DNA from: Kribbella steppae
GTDB taxonomy: Bacteria > Actinomycetota > Actinomycetes > Propionibacteriales > Kribbellaceae
Length of the DNA: 64,000 nucleotides
Assembly: GCF_004342025.1 (NCBI RefSeq)
Contig: NZ_SLWN01000003.1
Location: 186,001 to 250,000 of the forward strand
Direction of reading: 5' to 3'
The first letter of the stretch is position 1. Each line of letters opens with the position of its first letter. Below, piece by piece: positions 27,439 through 37,592 of the stretch. Below the pieces are notes generated by a model that was not told the DNA's origin, did no database searches, and worked only from the letters and a program-made list of their open reading frames with translations. A program made the position numbers and the translations under genes.

Positions 27439-28493
27439 CACGACTGGACTCGCTGCTCCGCGGCACGGTGACCGCCGTACAAACGAACGCTTTGACACCG
27501 CTGTACGCGCTGCCCACGGCCGTCCGGCGCCGGCTCGCCGGCGCACCGATCCAGATCGACGGCAACACCCTCGACCCCGAGCTGCAACTGCTCCTGCGGG
27601 TGCAGGCATTGTTGCCAAGAAGAACGAAATCCGACGCCGCCACCGCCCGCGCGCACCTGAAGACCTTGTGCAATCTGGTCTCCGGTCACCCCCGCGAACT
27701 ACAGCGCGTGACCGATCTCACCGTCCGCGGCGCCGACGGCCAACTCGGCGCCCGCCTCTACGTCCCGCGCGACGCCGGCCGCGGCCTGCTGGTCTTCCTC
27801 CACGGCGGCGGCTGGGTCGTCGGCGACCTCGACACCCACGACGCGCTCTGCCGCGCGCTCGCCGCTGACGCCGGCATCCAGGTCCTGTCGGTCGACTACC
27901 GGCTCGCCCCGGAGGCCCCGGCCCCGACCGCCGCCGAGGACGCCATCGCCGCCTTCACGTGGGCCGTCGACCACGCCGAAGACCTCGGCGCCGACCCGTC
28001 TCTGGTCGCCGTCGGCGGTGACAGCGCGGGCGGCAACCTCGCCGCCGTCGTCGCTCAGCAGTGCGTCCGCCGCGACCTCCCGCGACCCGCCCTCCAGGTC
28101 CTGCTCTACCCCGCCCTCGACCTGGTCAGCCGCCGCCCCAGCCGAGACCTCTTCGGCGAAGGCGGCTTCATCCTCACCGAAGCCGACATCATCTGGTACC
28201 GCGACCACTACACCCCGGACCCGTCAATCCGCCCCGACCCTATCGTGTCGCCACTACTGGCAGACGACCTCACCGGCCTGCCCCGCACCTACATCACCAC
28301 CGCCGGCTTCGACCCCCTCCGCGACGAAGGCACCGAGTACGCCGAGGCCCTCAAAGCCGCCGGCGTCGAGGTAACCCACCACCCCCACCCCTCCCTAACC
28401 CACGGCCACAGCCACCTACAAACCCTCCCCGGCCTAACCCGCCAGGCCCACGAAGCCCTAACCACCCACCTCCGCCAAACCCTCAACTCCTAA
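27432..28493 (+). CDS. alpha/beta-hydrolase of the hormone-sensitive lipase family
   Basis: 353 aa from GTG 27432 (leaderless). The oxyanion motif is LLVFLHGGGWVVGDLDTHD, the nucleophile elbow GGDSAGGNLAAVVA, the acid lies in GFDPLRDEG and the His in HPHPSLTHGH. These features define HSL-type esterases on short or medium acyl esters. The N-terminal 75 residues form the cap. The last 40 codons are markedly C-rich and G-poor. The stop overlaps the stop of the convergent gene. Confidence 0.88.
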   Translation: MNPRLDSLLRGTVTAVQTNALTPLYALPTAVRRRLAGAPIQIDGNTLDPELQLLLRVQALLPRRTKSDAATARAHLKTLCNLVSGHPRELQRVTDLTVRGADGQLGARLYVPRDAGRGLLVFLHGGGWVVGDLDTHDALCRALAADAGIQVLSVDYRLAPEAPAPTAAEDAIAAFTWAVDHAEDLGADPSLVAVGGDSAGGNLAAVVAQQCVRRDLPRPALQVLLYPALDLVSRRPSRDLFGEGGFILTEADIIWYRDHYTPDPSIRPDPIVSPLLADDLTGLPRTYITTAGFDPLRDEGTEYAEALKAAGVEVTHHPHPSLTHGHSHLQTLPGLTRQAHEALTTHLRQTLNS

Positions 28494-29413
28494 CCCCCCG
28501 GCTCAACCAAAACCGGCACAGCCTCCCGAATCTGAAGAGGGGTGCCCGGGCCGGTGACGGGGACCAGATCATCGACGTATTGCCAACCTGTCCCTGCGAC
28601 GTTGAATCGGGCTGCGTAGTGAGTGGTCACCGAGACGCTCACGTCGCCGCGGTTCAGGTATTTGTGAGTGATCTCTTTTGCAGGGTATGGCTTGCCCGGC
28701 GACGTCGTCGTCAGAGTCGCACCGTCGCCGAAGTTCCAGGTGTAGGTCATGGGCGTCGCCTCGACAACCACTGGGAAACCCAGAAGGTCAACGGTTTGCA
28801 CTGTGACCTTGCCTTGATCTGTGTAGACGATCGTGTCCAGGTTTACCAAGGTTCTGCCCGCAGGTTGGATTTTCACTCCGAGCTTTGGAAACAACACGTC
28901 TCGGTACCGTGTCAGGATCTGTAGCCAGGTAACGTCCGCGGGGCGAGGGATGCGTATAGCGGTGGGGCGTTGCTCGACCTGTTGCGGTCGGTCGGGAGTG
29001 AAGGGCAGGCAGCGCGTCGGGCCCGGAGTCGTTCCGTCATCTTGAGTCGTTCCGCACAGACCGATATTGAGGCGGAAGTCTCGGCGCGGCCCAACGGTAG
29101 CCCTCCGCTCTTTCGGGGGAGTGGCCTTTCCGGGACCTTTCGCCGGTGATACACGTTTGGCTTTCGGTGGAGGAGCGTCGCCGAGGCGCGTCGTCTGATT
29201 GGTCGTGGTGCCTTTGAGGCGCAAACCCTCGCGCTTCGCCCTGCCGGTCGTTGCCGGCGGCTTGCTCTTCGGCGGCTTTGGTGACGGTTTGGCTGTTATG
29301 GATACCGCCGGTACCTCGACCTGTTGCGACGTGGCATAGGCATTGTTGCCCCAGAAGATCAGCGGCGCGACGGTCGCGCCGAGCATGACAGCCTTCAGCC
29401 CGTTGGTCGTCAT
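28490..29413 (-). CDS. secreted protein with PKD-like fold, unknown role
   Basis: 307 aa. A hydrophobic N-terminus (KAVMLGATVAPLIFWGNNAY) serves as signal or anchor; residues 40-110 are basic, Pro/Lys-rich and presumably span the wall. The C-terminal half has MTYTWNFGDGATLTTTSPG and HKYLNRGDVSVSVTTHY, the pattern of a PKD domain (WxFGDG...H.Y). The ATG overlaps the stop of the upstream lipoprotein gene, so the two are co-translated and may act together at the cell surface. Confidence 0.72.
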   Translation of the reverse strand: MTTNGLKAVMLGATVAPLIFWGNNAYATSQQVEVPAVSITAKPSPKPPKSKPPATTGRAKREGLRLKGTTTNQTTRLGDAPPPKAKRVSPAKGPGKATPPKERRATVGPRRDFRLNIGLCGTTQDDGTTPGPTRCLPFTPDRPQQVEQRPTAIRIPRPADVTWLQILTRYRDVLFPKLGVKIQPAGRTLVNLDTIVYTDQGKVTVQTVDLLGFPVVVEATPMTYTWNFGDGATLTTTSPGKPYPAKEITHKYLNRGDVSVSVTTHYAARFNVAGTGWQYVDDLVPVTGPGTPLQIREAVPVLVEPGG

Positions 29414-30021
29414 CGTTCTTCGAGCTTTATCTCGTACATGATCCAGTTGCCACCATTGGAAGACAACGCGATCTGTTCGGTGTAGCTCGCAGGTTTGCTC
29501 GTGACCGGCTTCGCCGACGGTGATTCCTTGGTCGTGTATGCGCCGACTGTGACTCTTGCGGAACCACCGAGGTGGCCACTGTCTCTCCGGACCAGCTCGC
29601 TCACCTCGGTCACTCGCTCGAAGTAGTCACCGCTGAGGCCGCCATTGGCGCCGTTGACCTTCGCTGCGAACCCGGCGTACTGCTTGCATCCCTCACATCC
29701 AGCTTCGCTTGCGGCGAGGAGTGGGGCGCCGTCGCCGGTTTGCGAGGCGTAGTTCATCAGGTCGATGTAGTGCCGAACGAACGCTTCGGCCGCGCCGAGG
29801 GTGAGGCCATCGGCCGCGGGTGGGCGAGACGGAGGGCCGGAGGGCGACGCCGAGGTAGTTGTCGGGGGAGTCGTTCCGGTTGGGCCGTTCGATGTGGTGG
29901 CTGGTGCGCTTGTTGGATTGGTGTTGGGGCGGCCGGCTTCGGGGCTGCTGGTGCAGGCGGTGAGGAGTGCGGTGGTTAGGCAGGCCAGAAGGAGTGGTAG
30001 TGGCCTGTTGCGGTTAGTCAC
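29410..30021 (-). CDS. DUF6318-like lipoprotein
   Basis: 203 aa from GTG 30021, which has GGAGGG at 9-nt spacing and places the lipobox LLTAC at a normal distance; a longer frame begins at 30084. After a Thr/Pro/Ser-rich linker the domain reads LGAAEAFVRHYIDLMNYASQ, LLAASEAGCEGCKQYAGFAA and SARVTVGAYTTKES, the layout I associate with DUF6318, a surface family of unknown role with a CxxC. Co-translated with the PKD protein that follows. Confidence 0.75.
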   Translation of the reverse strand: MTNRNRPLPLLLACLTTALLTACTSSPEAGRPNTNPTSAPATTSNGPTGTTPPTTTSASPSGPPSRPPAADGLTLGAAEAFVRHYIDLMNYASQTGDGAPLLAASEAGCEGCKQYAGFAAKVNGANGGLSGDYFERVTEVSELVRRDSGHLGGSARVTVGAYTTKESPSAKPVTSKPASYTEQIALSSNGGNWIMYEIKLEER

Positions 30022-30114
30022 GAGTGTCAGCCCTCCGTAGTCGACACGATCGTAACGGCGGGCGGGAGCGGTTCGGGATGTCAAAAAGTGCAGCTGTGGA
30101 TAAGTGGTTGGGGC

Positions 30115-30165
30115 CGGGAGCCGCCCGGCTGGGGGGTTAGAGGCACGGACGGCTCCCAGCTGATG
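30115..30165 (-). terminator. hairpin downstream of mshD
   Basis: GGGAGCCG and CGGCTCCC flank a loop of about 22 nt in the 207-bp gap between mshD and the next minus-strand gene. The loop is long, so this is a weak call. Confidence 0.35.
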
Positions 30166-30228
30166 ATGAGACGGGGGTGGGTGCGGCTTATGACGCGAAG
30201 TGAGCAGGCGAGTTCGCTGTGATGCCGT

Positions 30229-31146
30229 TCACAGTGGGTTGGTTGGGGCGAACTGGACGTCCAGGGCGGCTGTGGTGAAGCCGAGCGAGGTGTAGAGGCC
30301 TCGGGCGGCGGTGTTGGTGCCGTCGACGTACAGGACGATGGCGTCCAGGCCGCGGTCCTCCTGCAGGTAGTGCAGACCCTGGAGGGTCAGGGCCTTGCCG
30401 AGGCCGCGGCCCTGGTAGGCGGGGGATACGCCGACGACATAGACCTCGCCAACCCCGTCCTCGACCTTCGTCCAGTGGAAGCCGGCCAGTGCGCCACTCG
30501 TCGAGTCCACGGCCAGGAAGAAGCCGGCCGGGTCGAACCACGGCTGCTGGAGTCGCTCGGCCAGGTCGGCGGCTGTCCAACTGCCCTGCTCAGGGTGGTC
30601 CGCAAACGCCTGGCTGTTGACCTCCAGCCACGCCGCCTCGTCTTGCCCAGGTACGAACGCCCGTACGGCGATCCCGTCCGCCCAGACCGGTTCGGGGAGT
30701 GAGGCCCTGGTACGGCGGAGGAAGTACAGCTCTCGGGTCACCTCCAGGCCCAGTCGGGCTGCGAGTTCATCGCTGCCGGGGAGTCGTCCATGCGCCCACA
30801 CGCGGAGCTGCGCACCACCGTGGTCGAGCAGCATGCGTAGTAATGCAGTACCGGCGCCTTGTCTTCTGGCTGTGGGGGAGACGACCAACTCGGCCGAGCC
30901 GTCCGGTGACAGGGCGCCGTACCCGATCAGGTTTCTGGCGCTTTGGAGCCCGGACACCTCGATCGTGCCCGGTTCGCCCTCGTATGCAAGGACATGGAGG
31001 TCGCCTGGGTGTTCGCCGTCGAGGTGGAGCAGGGTGCGCTCCGACAGTGGATTCACCCCGTCGCTCTGTGCTGCCGCGCGGGCGATTTCCGTGACGGCGG
31101 AGGCGGTGGCCGAGGGCAACGGTGAGGGTACGGCTTCGAGGGTCAC
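30229..31146 (-). CDS. mshD: mycothiol synthase MshD
   Basis: 305 aa, two GNAT domains in tandem as in characterised MshD, which acetylates the Cys amine of Cys-GlcN-Ins with acetyl-CoA in the last step of mycothiol synthesis. The C-terminal acetyl-CoA loop is [20 protein letters not shown], followed by [20 protein letters not shown]. The degenerate N-terminal domain shows [17 protein letters not shown]. The GTG start at 31146 is leaderless: TACGGT (31153-31158 on minus) ends 6 nt away. mshA lies in the same window at 62 kb. Confidence 0.93.
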   Translation of the reverse strand: MTLEAVPSPLPSATASAVTEIARAAAQSDGVNPLSERTLLHLDGEHPGDLHVLAYEGEPGTIEVSGLQSARNLIGYGALSPDGSAELVVSPTARRQGAGTALLRMLLDHGGAQLRVWAHGRLPGSDELAARLGLEVTRELYFLRRTRASLPEPVWADGIAVRAFVPGQDEAAWLEVNSQAFADHPEQGSWTAADLAERLQQPWFDPAGFFLAVDSTSGALAGFHWTKVEDGVGEVYVVGVSPAYQGRGLGKALTLQGLHYLQEDRGLDAIVLYVDGTNTAARGLYTSLGFTTAALDVQFAPTNPL

Positions 31147-31161
31147 CGGAATACCGTAAAA

Positions 31162-31194
31162 GGTCCGGGTCAGTTCATGCTCAGGTCCTTGGAG
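31162..31194 (+). promoter_or_regulatory. candidate PHO box upstream of the 5'-nucleotidase gene
   Basis: Three adjoining 11-nt units, GGTCCGGGTCA, GTTCATGCTCA and GGTCCTTGGAG, begin with G(G/T)TC in register; only the middle one is a full match. A further GGTCA follows one base out of phase. A -10-like TACTTT (31213-31218) lies 19 nt downstream. PhoP control of a phosphate-scavenging nucleotidase would make sense. Confidence 0.5.
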
Positions 31195-31265
31195 AGGTCA
31201 CGCCAAGTCGGGTACTTTTCGCGGCACCGCACACCAGCGGTGACCGAGACTACGACGGAGTAGAC

Positions 31266-33050
<1,785 letters not shown>

Positions 33051-33338
33051 CCTCACGCCGGTACGCCGCCGCGAATCGACGTACCGGATGCAGTGGAGTT
33101 ACTGACGTGCGCCGGTACGCCGCCAACCGCGGCGTACCGGCGACGCGGGCAAGTCCAGGCGGGCGGAGACGACCGGGCCGGGGCTGCGGATCCGCGGCCG
33201 TTCAGGTTGATCGTGAATCTGGGCAGGTAGGCCGGAATGCCGCGGTTTTCGGCGCATTTGTGAGGCTGAGTGGGCAGCTTTTACGTTCTGCGGGGTTGCT
33301 GGTACCTTGCGTATTCGGTCTTTTACGGAAGGTGACCG
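33051..33338. other. intergenic region after the nucleotidase gene
   Basis: 288 bp without a supported gene. It contains a near-repeat CGCCGGTACGCCGCC at 33057-33071 and again at 33110-33124, the second copy forming a hairpin with its inverted copy. The rest shows only the likely promoter of the small membrane gene (GCGTATTCGGTC near 33307). Confidence 0.5.
33110..33142. terminator. perfect 14-bp hairpin
   Basis: CGCCGGTACGCCGC (33110-33123) and GCGGCGTACCGGCG (33129-33142) close a 5-nt loop (CAACC), 60 nt after the nucleotidase stop. No T-tract follows. Confidence 0.65.
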
Positions 33339-33647
33339 ATGGCGCACGTTGCTCCGACTTCGCATCGCCGTGCGACCCGCGCGTCGCATCGCGGGCATCG
33401 CAGTGCAGACGGGCCGATCCAGCTGACCACCTGGCTGGGACTCACGTTCGCGATGGTTCTGGGTCTGGTGCTGACCGGACGCTCGCACGTCGGCGTTCAC
33501 GCGGCCGGCATCACGCTGCTGGTGATGCTGGTGCCGCTCACAGTTGCGGTGTTCGGCGCCGCGTTGCGGCGCGGGATCGGTTCGGGGAAGGCAGCCCTGC
33601 TGACGGCCGTCGCACTCACGTTGGTCTTGCTCAAGTTCCTTCTCTGA
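33339..33647 (+). CDS. small membrane protein, 102 aa
   Basis: Basic, His-rich N-terminus (HVAPTSHRRATRASHRGHRS) followed by three hydrophobic segments at about residues 31-46, 54-75 and 84-101. ATG 33339 has GGAAGG upstream. No family recognised. It stands alone, convergent with the moaD-like gene 22 bp away. Confidence 0.6.
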   Translation: MAHVAPTSHRRATRASHRGHRSADGPIQLTTWLGLTFAMVLGLVLTGRSHVGVHAAGITLLVMLVPLTVAVFGAALRRGIGSGKAALLTAVALTLVLLKFLL

Positions 33648-33669
33648 ACCGGGGCGTTCAGGCCCCCGA

Positions 33670-33909
33670 TCAGCCGCCGGCGAACGGCGGGAGGGCGTCG
33701 ACTTGGGCGCCCGCGTGGAGACGGGTGGCGGGGTCGGCGCGCTGGCCGTCGAGGAGGAACGTGCAGATGCCGAGCACGCGGGCGAGCTCGGGGCGGTCGG
33801 CGGAGACGGTGCCGATCAGGTCGCGGATCGAGGCGGCGTCGGCGGTAGCGGAGGACTCGCCTGCGGCCGTGCGGGCGGCGGCGAAGTACCTGATGGTGAC
33901 TTCCGGCAT
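33670..33909 (-). CDS. moaD: MoaD/ThiS-family sulfur carrier protein
   Basis: 79 aa, beta-grasp fold. VTIRYFAAARTAAGESS at the start and the C-terminal ALPPFAGG with its terminal Gly-Gly are diagnostic; the Gly-Gly is adenylated and thiocarboxylated to donate sulfur in molybdopterin synthesis. MoaE and MoeB partners are not in the window. It is divergent from glnR, an arrangement I recall in other actinobacteria. Confidence 0.87.
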   Translation of the reverse strand: MPEVTIRYFAAARTAAGESSATADAASIRDLIGTVSADRPELARVLGICTFLLDGQRADPATRLHAGAQVDALPPFAGG

Positions 33910-33979
33910 CTGAGAGAAGGCCTCACTAATCGGTTAAGTCTTCCGCTATTATGTCAGCTTGCTCTTGCTTTCCAGTGTG

Positions 33980-34013
33980 ACTCAGGCCCCCGGCAACGAC
34001 GCCGCTGGGGCCT
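33980..34013. other. hairpin between moaD and glnR
   Basis: TCAGGCCCC and GGGGCCTGA enclose a smaller CGGC/GCCG stem. It lies in the leader of glnR, 60 nt before its start, and may influence its expression. A TATTAT (33947-33952) upstream is a possible -10 for glnR. Confidence 0.4.
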
Positions 34014-34072
34014 GACGTGCAAAAGGACCGGATCGCTCACCGGGGATCCGACGACCAGCACAAGGAGACAGC

Positions 34073-34783
34073 GTGAGTACGTTGCTTCTGCTGACGAACG
34101 CGCTGCAGGCCTCCACCGAGGTGCTGCCCTCGCTCGCCCTGCTGCCGCATCAGATCCGGATCCTTCCCGCCGAGGTCGCCGCACTGGTCGACGCCCCGGA
34201 CGCGGATGCCGTCCTGCTCGACGCCCGCCGTGACCTGGTCGCGGTGCGTGGCGTGTCCCGCCTGATCCGGACCACCGGGATCGACGTACCGCTGATCCTG
34301 GTCGTCACCGAGGGCGGTCTGACCGCGGTGAACGCCGACTGGGGTGCCGACGACGTCCTGCTCGACACCGCCGGCCCGGCCGAGATCGAGGCCCGGCTGC
34401 GGCTGGTGATCGGCCGACTCGCCGCGGTGCGGAACGAGGACCCCGACACGTCACTGATCCGCAGCGGCGACGTCGTGATCGACGAGGCGTCGTACACCGC
34501 GAAGCTGAACGGGCGTGCGCTCGATCTGACCTACAAGGAGTTCGAGCTGTTCAAGTTCCTCGCGCAGCACCCGGGGCGGGTGTTCACCCGGGAGCAGCTC
34601 CTGCAGGAGGTGTGGGGGTACGACTACTTCGGTGGTACGCGGACGGTCGACGTGCACGTACGGCGGTTGCGCGCGAAACTCGGCCCGGAGCACGAGGCGC
34701 TGATCGGAACCGTCCGCAACGTCGGCTACCGCTTCGTCATCCCGCCCAGCACCACCCGCGAAACCGCAGACGCCAACGCCTGA
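34073..34783 (+). CDS. glnR: nitrogen-response regulator GlnR
   Basis: 236 aa, OmpR/PhoB-type orphan regulator. The C-terminal winged helix is nearly the canonical GlnR sequence: [40 protein letters not shown] and [20 protein letters not shown]. The N-terminal receiver keeps the conserved [16 protein letters not shown] and [17 protein letters not shown] but lacks the normal acidic pocket and the Lys, so it is probably not phosphorylated, as known for Streptomyces GlnR. It activates glnA, amt and nitrate/nitrite assimilation. A bidirectional terminator follows. Confidence 0.92.
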   Translation: MSTLLLLTNALQASTEVLPSLALLPHQIRILPAEVAALVDAPDADAVLLDARRDLVAVRGVSRLIRTTGIDVPLILVVTEGGLTAVNADWGADDVLLDTAGPAEIEARLRLVIGRLAAVRNEDPDTSLIRSGDVVIDEASYTAKLNGRALDLTYKEFELFKFLAQHPGRVFTREQLLQEVWGYDYFGGTRTVDVHVRRLRAKLGPEHEALIGTVRNVGYRFVIPPSTTRETADANA

Positions 34784-34800
34784 CCCCTTCGCTTCCCGAC

Positions 34801-34830
34801 AAGCCGCCAGAGCCTGAGCTCCGGCGGCTT
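34801..34830. terminator. bidirectional terminator after glnR
   Basis: AAGCCGCC (34801-34808) pairs with GGCGGCTT (34823-34830), and GAGC with GCTC inside it, around a CTGA loop. It is 17 nt after the glnR stop and 3 nt from the stop of the convergent gene. Confidence 0.75.
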
Positions 34831-34832
34831 TG

Positions 34833-35441
34833 TCACTTCTTGATGAGGTAGCCGCTCGCCTGTACGTCGACCTGCTGCAGGCCGGGGGTGGAGCGGCGGG
34901 GCTGGTGGGCGTGGTCGTACCCCCGCACCGTGAGCTCGACCGACGTCGGCAGCTCGGTGGCCTTGGGCAACTTCCAGACGTAGGCGACGTCCTCGGCGAA
35001 ACCGGGCGTGAGCACCGGGTTCATGGTCGCATCGCGCAGGTTCGTGGTGCCGAGCGGTGCGTCGGTGTCCTTGATCCCCGGTACGCCGACCAACCTGATC
35101 AGGTCGCTGGACGGCGACGTACCGGTGTCATCGGTGACCTTCAGCTTGGTCGCCACCGCGATCAGTGCGCCGCCCTCGTCAGGCCTGAACAGCGGCTTGA
35201 GGTCCTTGACCGTGACCACCCGCTGGATCGTCACCTCATACCGGCCGGCGTCGATCGCCGTACCGGCGTCAACGCGCGGCGTCTCGTCCGCAGCCTTCTT
35301 CAGACCGCCGAACGCGGCCGAGATCGCCAGCAGCACCGCGCCCGTGCTGAATGCCCACGTGCGCACCGACCGGCCGCGCACCTTGATGTCTTTCAGTTCC
35401 GGGAGTTCTTCGTCCCGGCCCCCGCTCCCCGTTTCCTGCAC
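34833..35441 (-). CDS. membrane-anchored protein of unknown function, 202 aa
   Basis: Start at GTG 35441, leaderless: TAGGCT (35449-35454 on minus) is 7 nt upstream. Residues 28-47 (WAFSTGAVLLAISAAFGGL) form one membrane anchor; the remaining 150 residues are probably outside: AGRYEVTIQRVVTVKDLKPL, LIAVATKLKVTDDTG and AYVWKLPKATELPTSVELTV suggest a beta-sandwich of the kind seen in DUF4352-like domains. Function unknown. It is divergent from arfB, with only 42 bp between the starts. Confidence 0.7.
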   Translation of the reverse strand: MQETGSGGRDEELPELKDIKVRGRSVRTWAFSTGAVLLAISAAFGGLKKAADETPRVDAGTAIDAGRYEVTIQRVVTVKDLKPLFRPDEGGALIAVATKLKVTDDTGTSPSSDLIRLVGVPGIKDTDAPLGTTNLRDATMNPVLTPGFAEDVAYVWKLPKATELPTSVELTVRGYDHAHQPRRSTPGLQQVDVQASGYLIKK

Positions 35442-35483
35442 GGGCAGCAGCCTAACGATCGAGAGGTCCGGTTGAATGGTGTC

Positions 35484-35909
35484 GTGGACAGCGGGCTGGT
35501 GGTGCGGGCGGGCGTGGTGATCCCGGAGACGGAGCTGCAGTGGCGCTTCTCCCGGTCCAGCGGTCCGGGCGGCCAGTCGGTCAACACGACGGACAGCCGG
35601 GTCGAGCTGAGTTTCGACGTCGCCGGTACGACGGCCTTCACCGACGTACTGCGGGCTCGCGCGCTCGAGCGACTGCAGTCGCGGCTGGTGAACGGCGTAC
35701 TGACCGTGGCCGCATCGGAGCACAAGTCCCAGTGGCGCAACCGGGAGGCGGCGCGGACCCGGCTGGCGGCGTTGCTGCGGGACGGGATCGCGGCGCCGCC
35801 ACGGCAGCGGCGGCCGACCAGGCCCAGTAAGAACTCGGTCCGCCGCCGGCTGGACGAGAAGAAGCGCCGCGGCGAGACCAAGCGCCTCCGCTCCCGCCCC
35901 GACGATTGA
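35484..35909 (+). CDS. arfB: alternative ribosome-rescue factor ArfB (peptidyl-tRNA hydrolase)
   Basis: 141 aa. The RF1/2-like GGQ motif is in RFSRSSGPGGQSVNTTDSRV; the basic tail RRPTRPSKNSVRRRLDEKKR enters the mRNA tunnel of stalled ribosomes in characterised homologues. The GTG at 35484 is chosen because actinobacterial homologues start at the matching position; a TTG at 35472 with GAGAGG is the alternative. It frees ribosomes on non-stop mRNA by hydrolysing peptidyl-tRNA. Confidence 0.88.
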   Translation: MDSGLVVRAGVVIPETELQWRFSRSSGPGGQSVNTTDSRVELSFDVAGTTAFTDVLRARALERLQSRLVNGVLTVAASEHKSQWRNREAARTRLAALLRDGIAAPPRQRRPTRPSKNSVRRRLDEKKRRGETKRLRSRPDD

Positions 35910-36033
35910 AGCGCTGCCCCAGAGGAACCGCTGCCCCAGAGAACCGCAGCCCTAGAAGAACTGACAAGCCCCACGTGTCCGAGGGGTGAACGAGCGTTTG
36001 AGCCCATACACCAGCGACGTACTCTGGATGGTC

Positions 36034-36492
36034 ATGAGCCTGGGGATGTGGGTGCTGGTCGGTGCGGTCGCCGCCGGCGTCGTCCTCAGTTTGCTCAAAT
36101 CCAAGCTCGACGGGCGGTTCCGGGGCACCCGGCTGCTGCGAAAGGCACAGGCGCACGAGGTGGACAGCGTGGACCGGGTTTCAGCGGCGGACGTCGGCGG
36201 TGAGCTGGGCGAACGCGCGACACTGCTGCAGTTCTCCTCGGCCTTCTGCGCGCCGTGCCGGGCGACCCGCCGGACGCTGGCCGAGGTCGAGGGCATGGTC
36301 GACGGCGTGCGCCATGTCGAGCTCGACGCGGAGGCTCATCTCGAGCTGGTCCGTCGGCTGGACATCCTCCGCACCCCGACGACGCTGGTGCTCGACAGCA
36401 CCGGCGCGATCGTCAAGCGGGCCAGTGGTGCGCCCCGCAAGCCCGACGTGATCGCCGCGCTGGCGACCGCGATCGAGCACGCACCCCGCTGA
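36034..36492 (+). CDS. membrane-anchored thioredoxin-like protein (ThiX type)
   Basis: 152 aa from ATG 36034, 8 nt after TACTCT (36020-36025), consistent with a leaderless mRNA; GTG 35986 and ATG 36028 are in-frame alternatives. One N-terminal membrane helix (MWVLVGAVAAGVVLSLL), then a thioredoxin fold with the active site SSAFCAPCRATRRTL and the cis-Pro loop ILRTPTTLVL. M. tuberculosis has ThiX next to cysA2-sseC2 and glnR, the same neighbourhood. Probable thiol-disulfide role at the membrane. Confidence 0.83.
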   Translation: MSLGMWVLVGAVAAGVVLSLLKSKLDGRFRGTRLLRKAQAHEVDSVDRVSAADVGGELGERATLLQFSSAFCAPCRATRRTLAEVEGMVDGVRHVELDAEAHLELVRRLDILRTPTTLVLDSTGAIVKRASGAPRKPDVIAALATAIEHAPR

Positions 36493-36553
36493 GCCGCGTC
36501 CGGTAGCTGTCACCGGATGGCGGATGGACCGTCAGTTAGGTGATGCTTTGGCC

Positions 36554-37432
36554 GTGAGCTATCAAGCCGGTTGGTACGACGACCCCCAGGACCAGTCCCA
36601 GCAGCGCTATTGGGACGGCAGCGCGTGGACGGACAACCGCCGTCCGCGGCAGGGTCCTCCGCCGTACCAGGGCACGTTCGGCCAGCCCGCCGGCCAGCAG
36701 TTCGGGCAGCCGGCCCAGCACGGCCAGGTGTACGGCGGCGCCCAGCCAGGGCCGGCGCAGTACGGGCAACCACAGCAGTACGGCGGTCAGCCGCAGCAGT
36801 ACGGTCAACCGCAGCAGTACGGCGGCCAGCCGCAGCAGCCGTACCCGCAGCAGCCACACGGACAGGGCTACGGCTATCCCGGCCAGCGGGTGGCTGCCAC
36901 CCCTGACGGTCAGCAACTCTCCGGCTGGTGGCGGCGGGTGTGGGCTCGCGTCATCGACTCGATCATCGTCGGCATCATCGGCCTGCCGTTCACCGGCTAC
37001 TTCTACTGGCAGTACTTCAAGTCCGTGTGGGCGTATATGGAAGACACCATGGACGCCGCCGCGGCCGGTACGCCGCAGACGAGCTTCGCGCTGCCCGAGG
37101 ACGCCTACCAATGGATGATCCCGGCGGTGCTCATCGGCTTGGTCGTCTCGTTCGTCTACGAGTACTTCTTCCTCACCCGCAGCGGTGCAACACCCGGCAA
37201 GAAGGCACTGGGGATCGCGGTCCGGCTGCGCGACGTGCCCGGTCCGCCGCCGGGAATCGCGGTGGTCAAGCGGTTCGGCGTCTACAACGGGCTCAGCCTG
37301 CTCAGCGCGATCCCGCTGGTCGGCACCCTGTTCAGCTTCGTCAGCCTGATCAACTACCTCTGGCCGCTGTGGGACGACAAGAAGCAGTCGCTGGCCGACA
37401 AGGCCGCTGCAACCAACGTGGTCAGGACCTAG
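36554..37432 (+). CDS. RDD-family membrane protein with DUF2510 N-terminus
   Basis: 292 aa from GTG 36554; ATG 36524 is an alternative. Residues 1-25 are a DUF2510 motif (AGWYDDPQDQSQQRYWDGSA, with WT following). Residues 40-120 are again Tyr/Gln/Gly/Pro-rich (GQPQQYGGQPQQYGQPQQ). The RDD domain follows: GWWRRVWARVIDSIIVGIIG, RSGATPGKKALGIAVRLRDV and LWPLWDDKKQSLADKAAATN. It is a more distant paralogue of the 15-17 kb RDD genes, and lies 60 bp after the thioredoxin. Confidence 0.87.
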   Translation: MSYQAGWYDDPQDQSQQRYWDGSAWTDNRRPRQGPPPYQGTFGQPAGQQFGQPAQHGQVYGGAQPGPAQYGQPQQYGGQPQQYGQPQQYGGQPQQPYPQQPHGQGYGYPGQRVAATPDGQQLSGWWRRVWARVIDSIIVGIIGLPFTGYFYWQYFKSVWAYMEDTMDAAAAGTPQTSFALPEDAYQWMIPAVLIGLVVSFVYEYFFLTRSGATPGKKALGIAVRLRDVPGPPPGIAVVKRFGVYNGLSLLSAIPLVGTLFSFVSLINYLWPLWDDKKQSLADKAAATNVVRT

Positions 37433-37499
37433 CGTGTCCGCAATGTGATCAATTGTCTCATCTAATGGGACCACGGGTGGCAGGCCCGCCCGATTTCCG

Positions 37500-37505
37500 T
37501 ACTCT
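37500..37505 (+). promoter_or_regulatory. -10 box TACTCT of the sulfur operon leader
   Basis: TACTCT ends 6 nt before the GTG at 37512, so transcription should start at or by the leader-peptide start codon. Confidence 0.6.
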
Positions 37506-37511
37506 CGATCC

Positions 37512-37592
37512 GTGGCTTACACGACATGGCTGACCAAGCGCCGGGCAGTGGACAACTGCCGGATGCGCTCGTCGCTGTGTCGTCGCCGCTGA
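37512..37592 (+). CDS. putative cysteine-attenuation leader peptide, 26 aa
   Basis: GTG 37512 opens a 26-codon frame without Shine-Dalgarno, directly behind a TACTCT -10 box. Its second half, KRRAVDNCRMRSSLCRRR, follows the actinobacterial leader-peptide pattern [KR]R..VD..R..S.LCR seen ahead of sulfur-assimilation operons, with two Cys codons (residues 16 and 23) near the end. Leaderless cysteine-rich short ORFs are known attenuators in mycobacteria: ribosome stalling at Cys codons when cysteine is short frees the downstream genes. The DUF4395-sulfurtransferase-DUF1416 operon starts 116 nt after its stop. Stem-forming sequence lies between (about 37650-37672). Confidence 0.72.
   Translation: MAYTTWLTKRRAVDNCRMRSSLCRRR

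Noticed and set aside
37450..37524. Alternative short ORF (ATG at about 37465, MGPRVAGPPDF...) before the sulfur operon
   Set aside because: It starts upstream of the -10 box and would not be on the transcript; it has no ribosome site.
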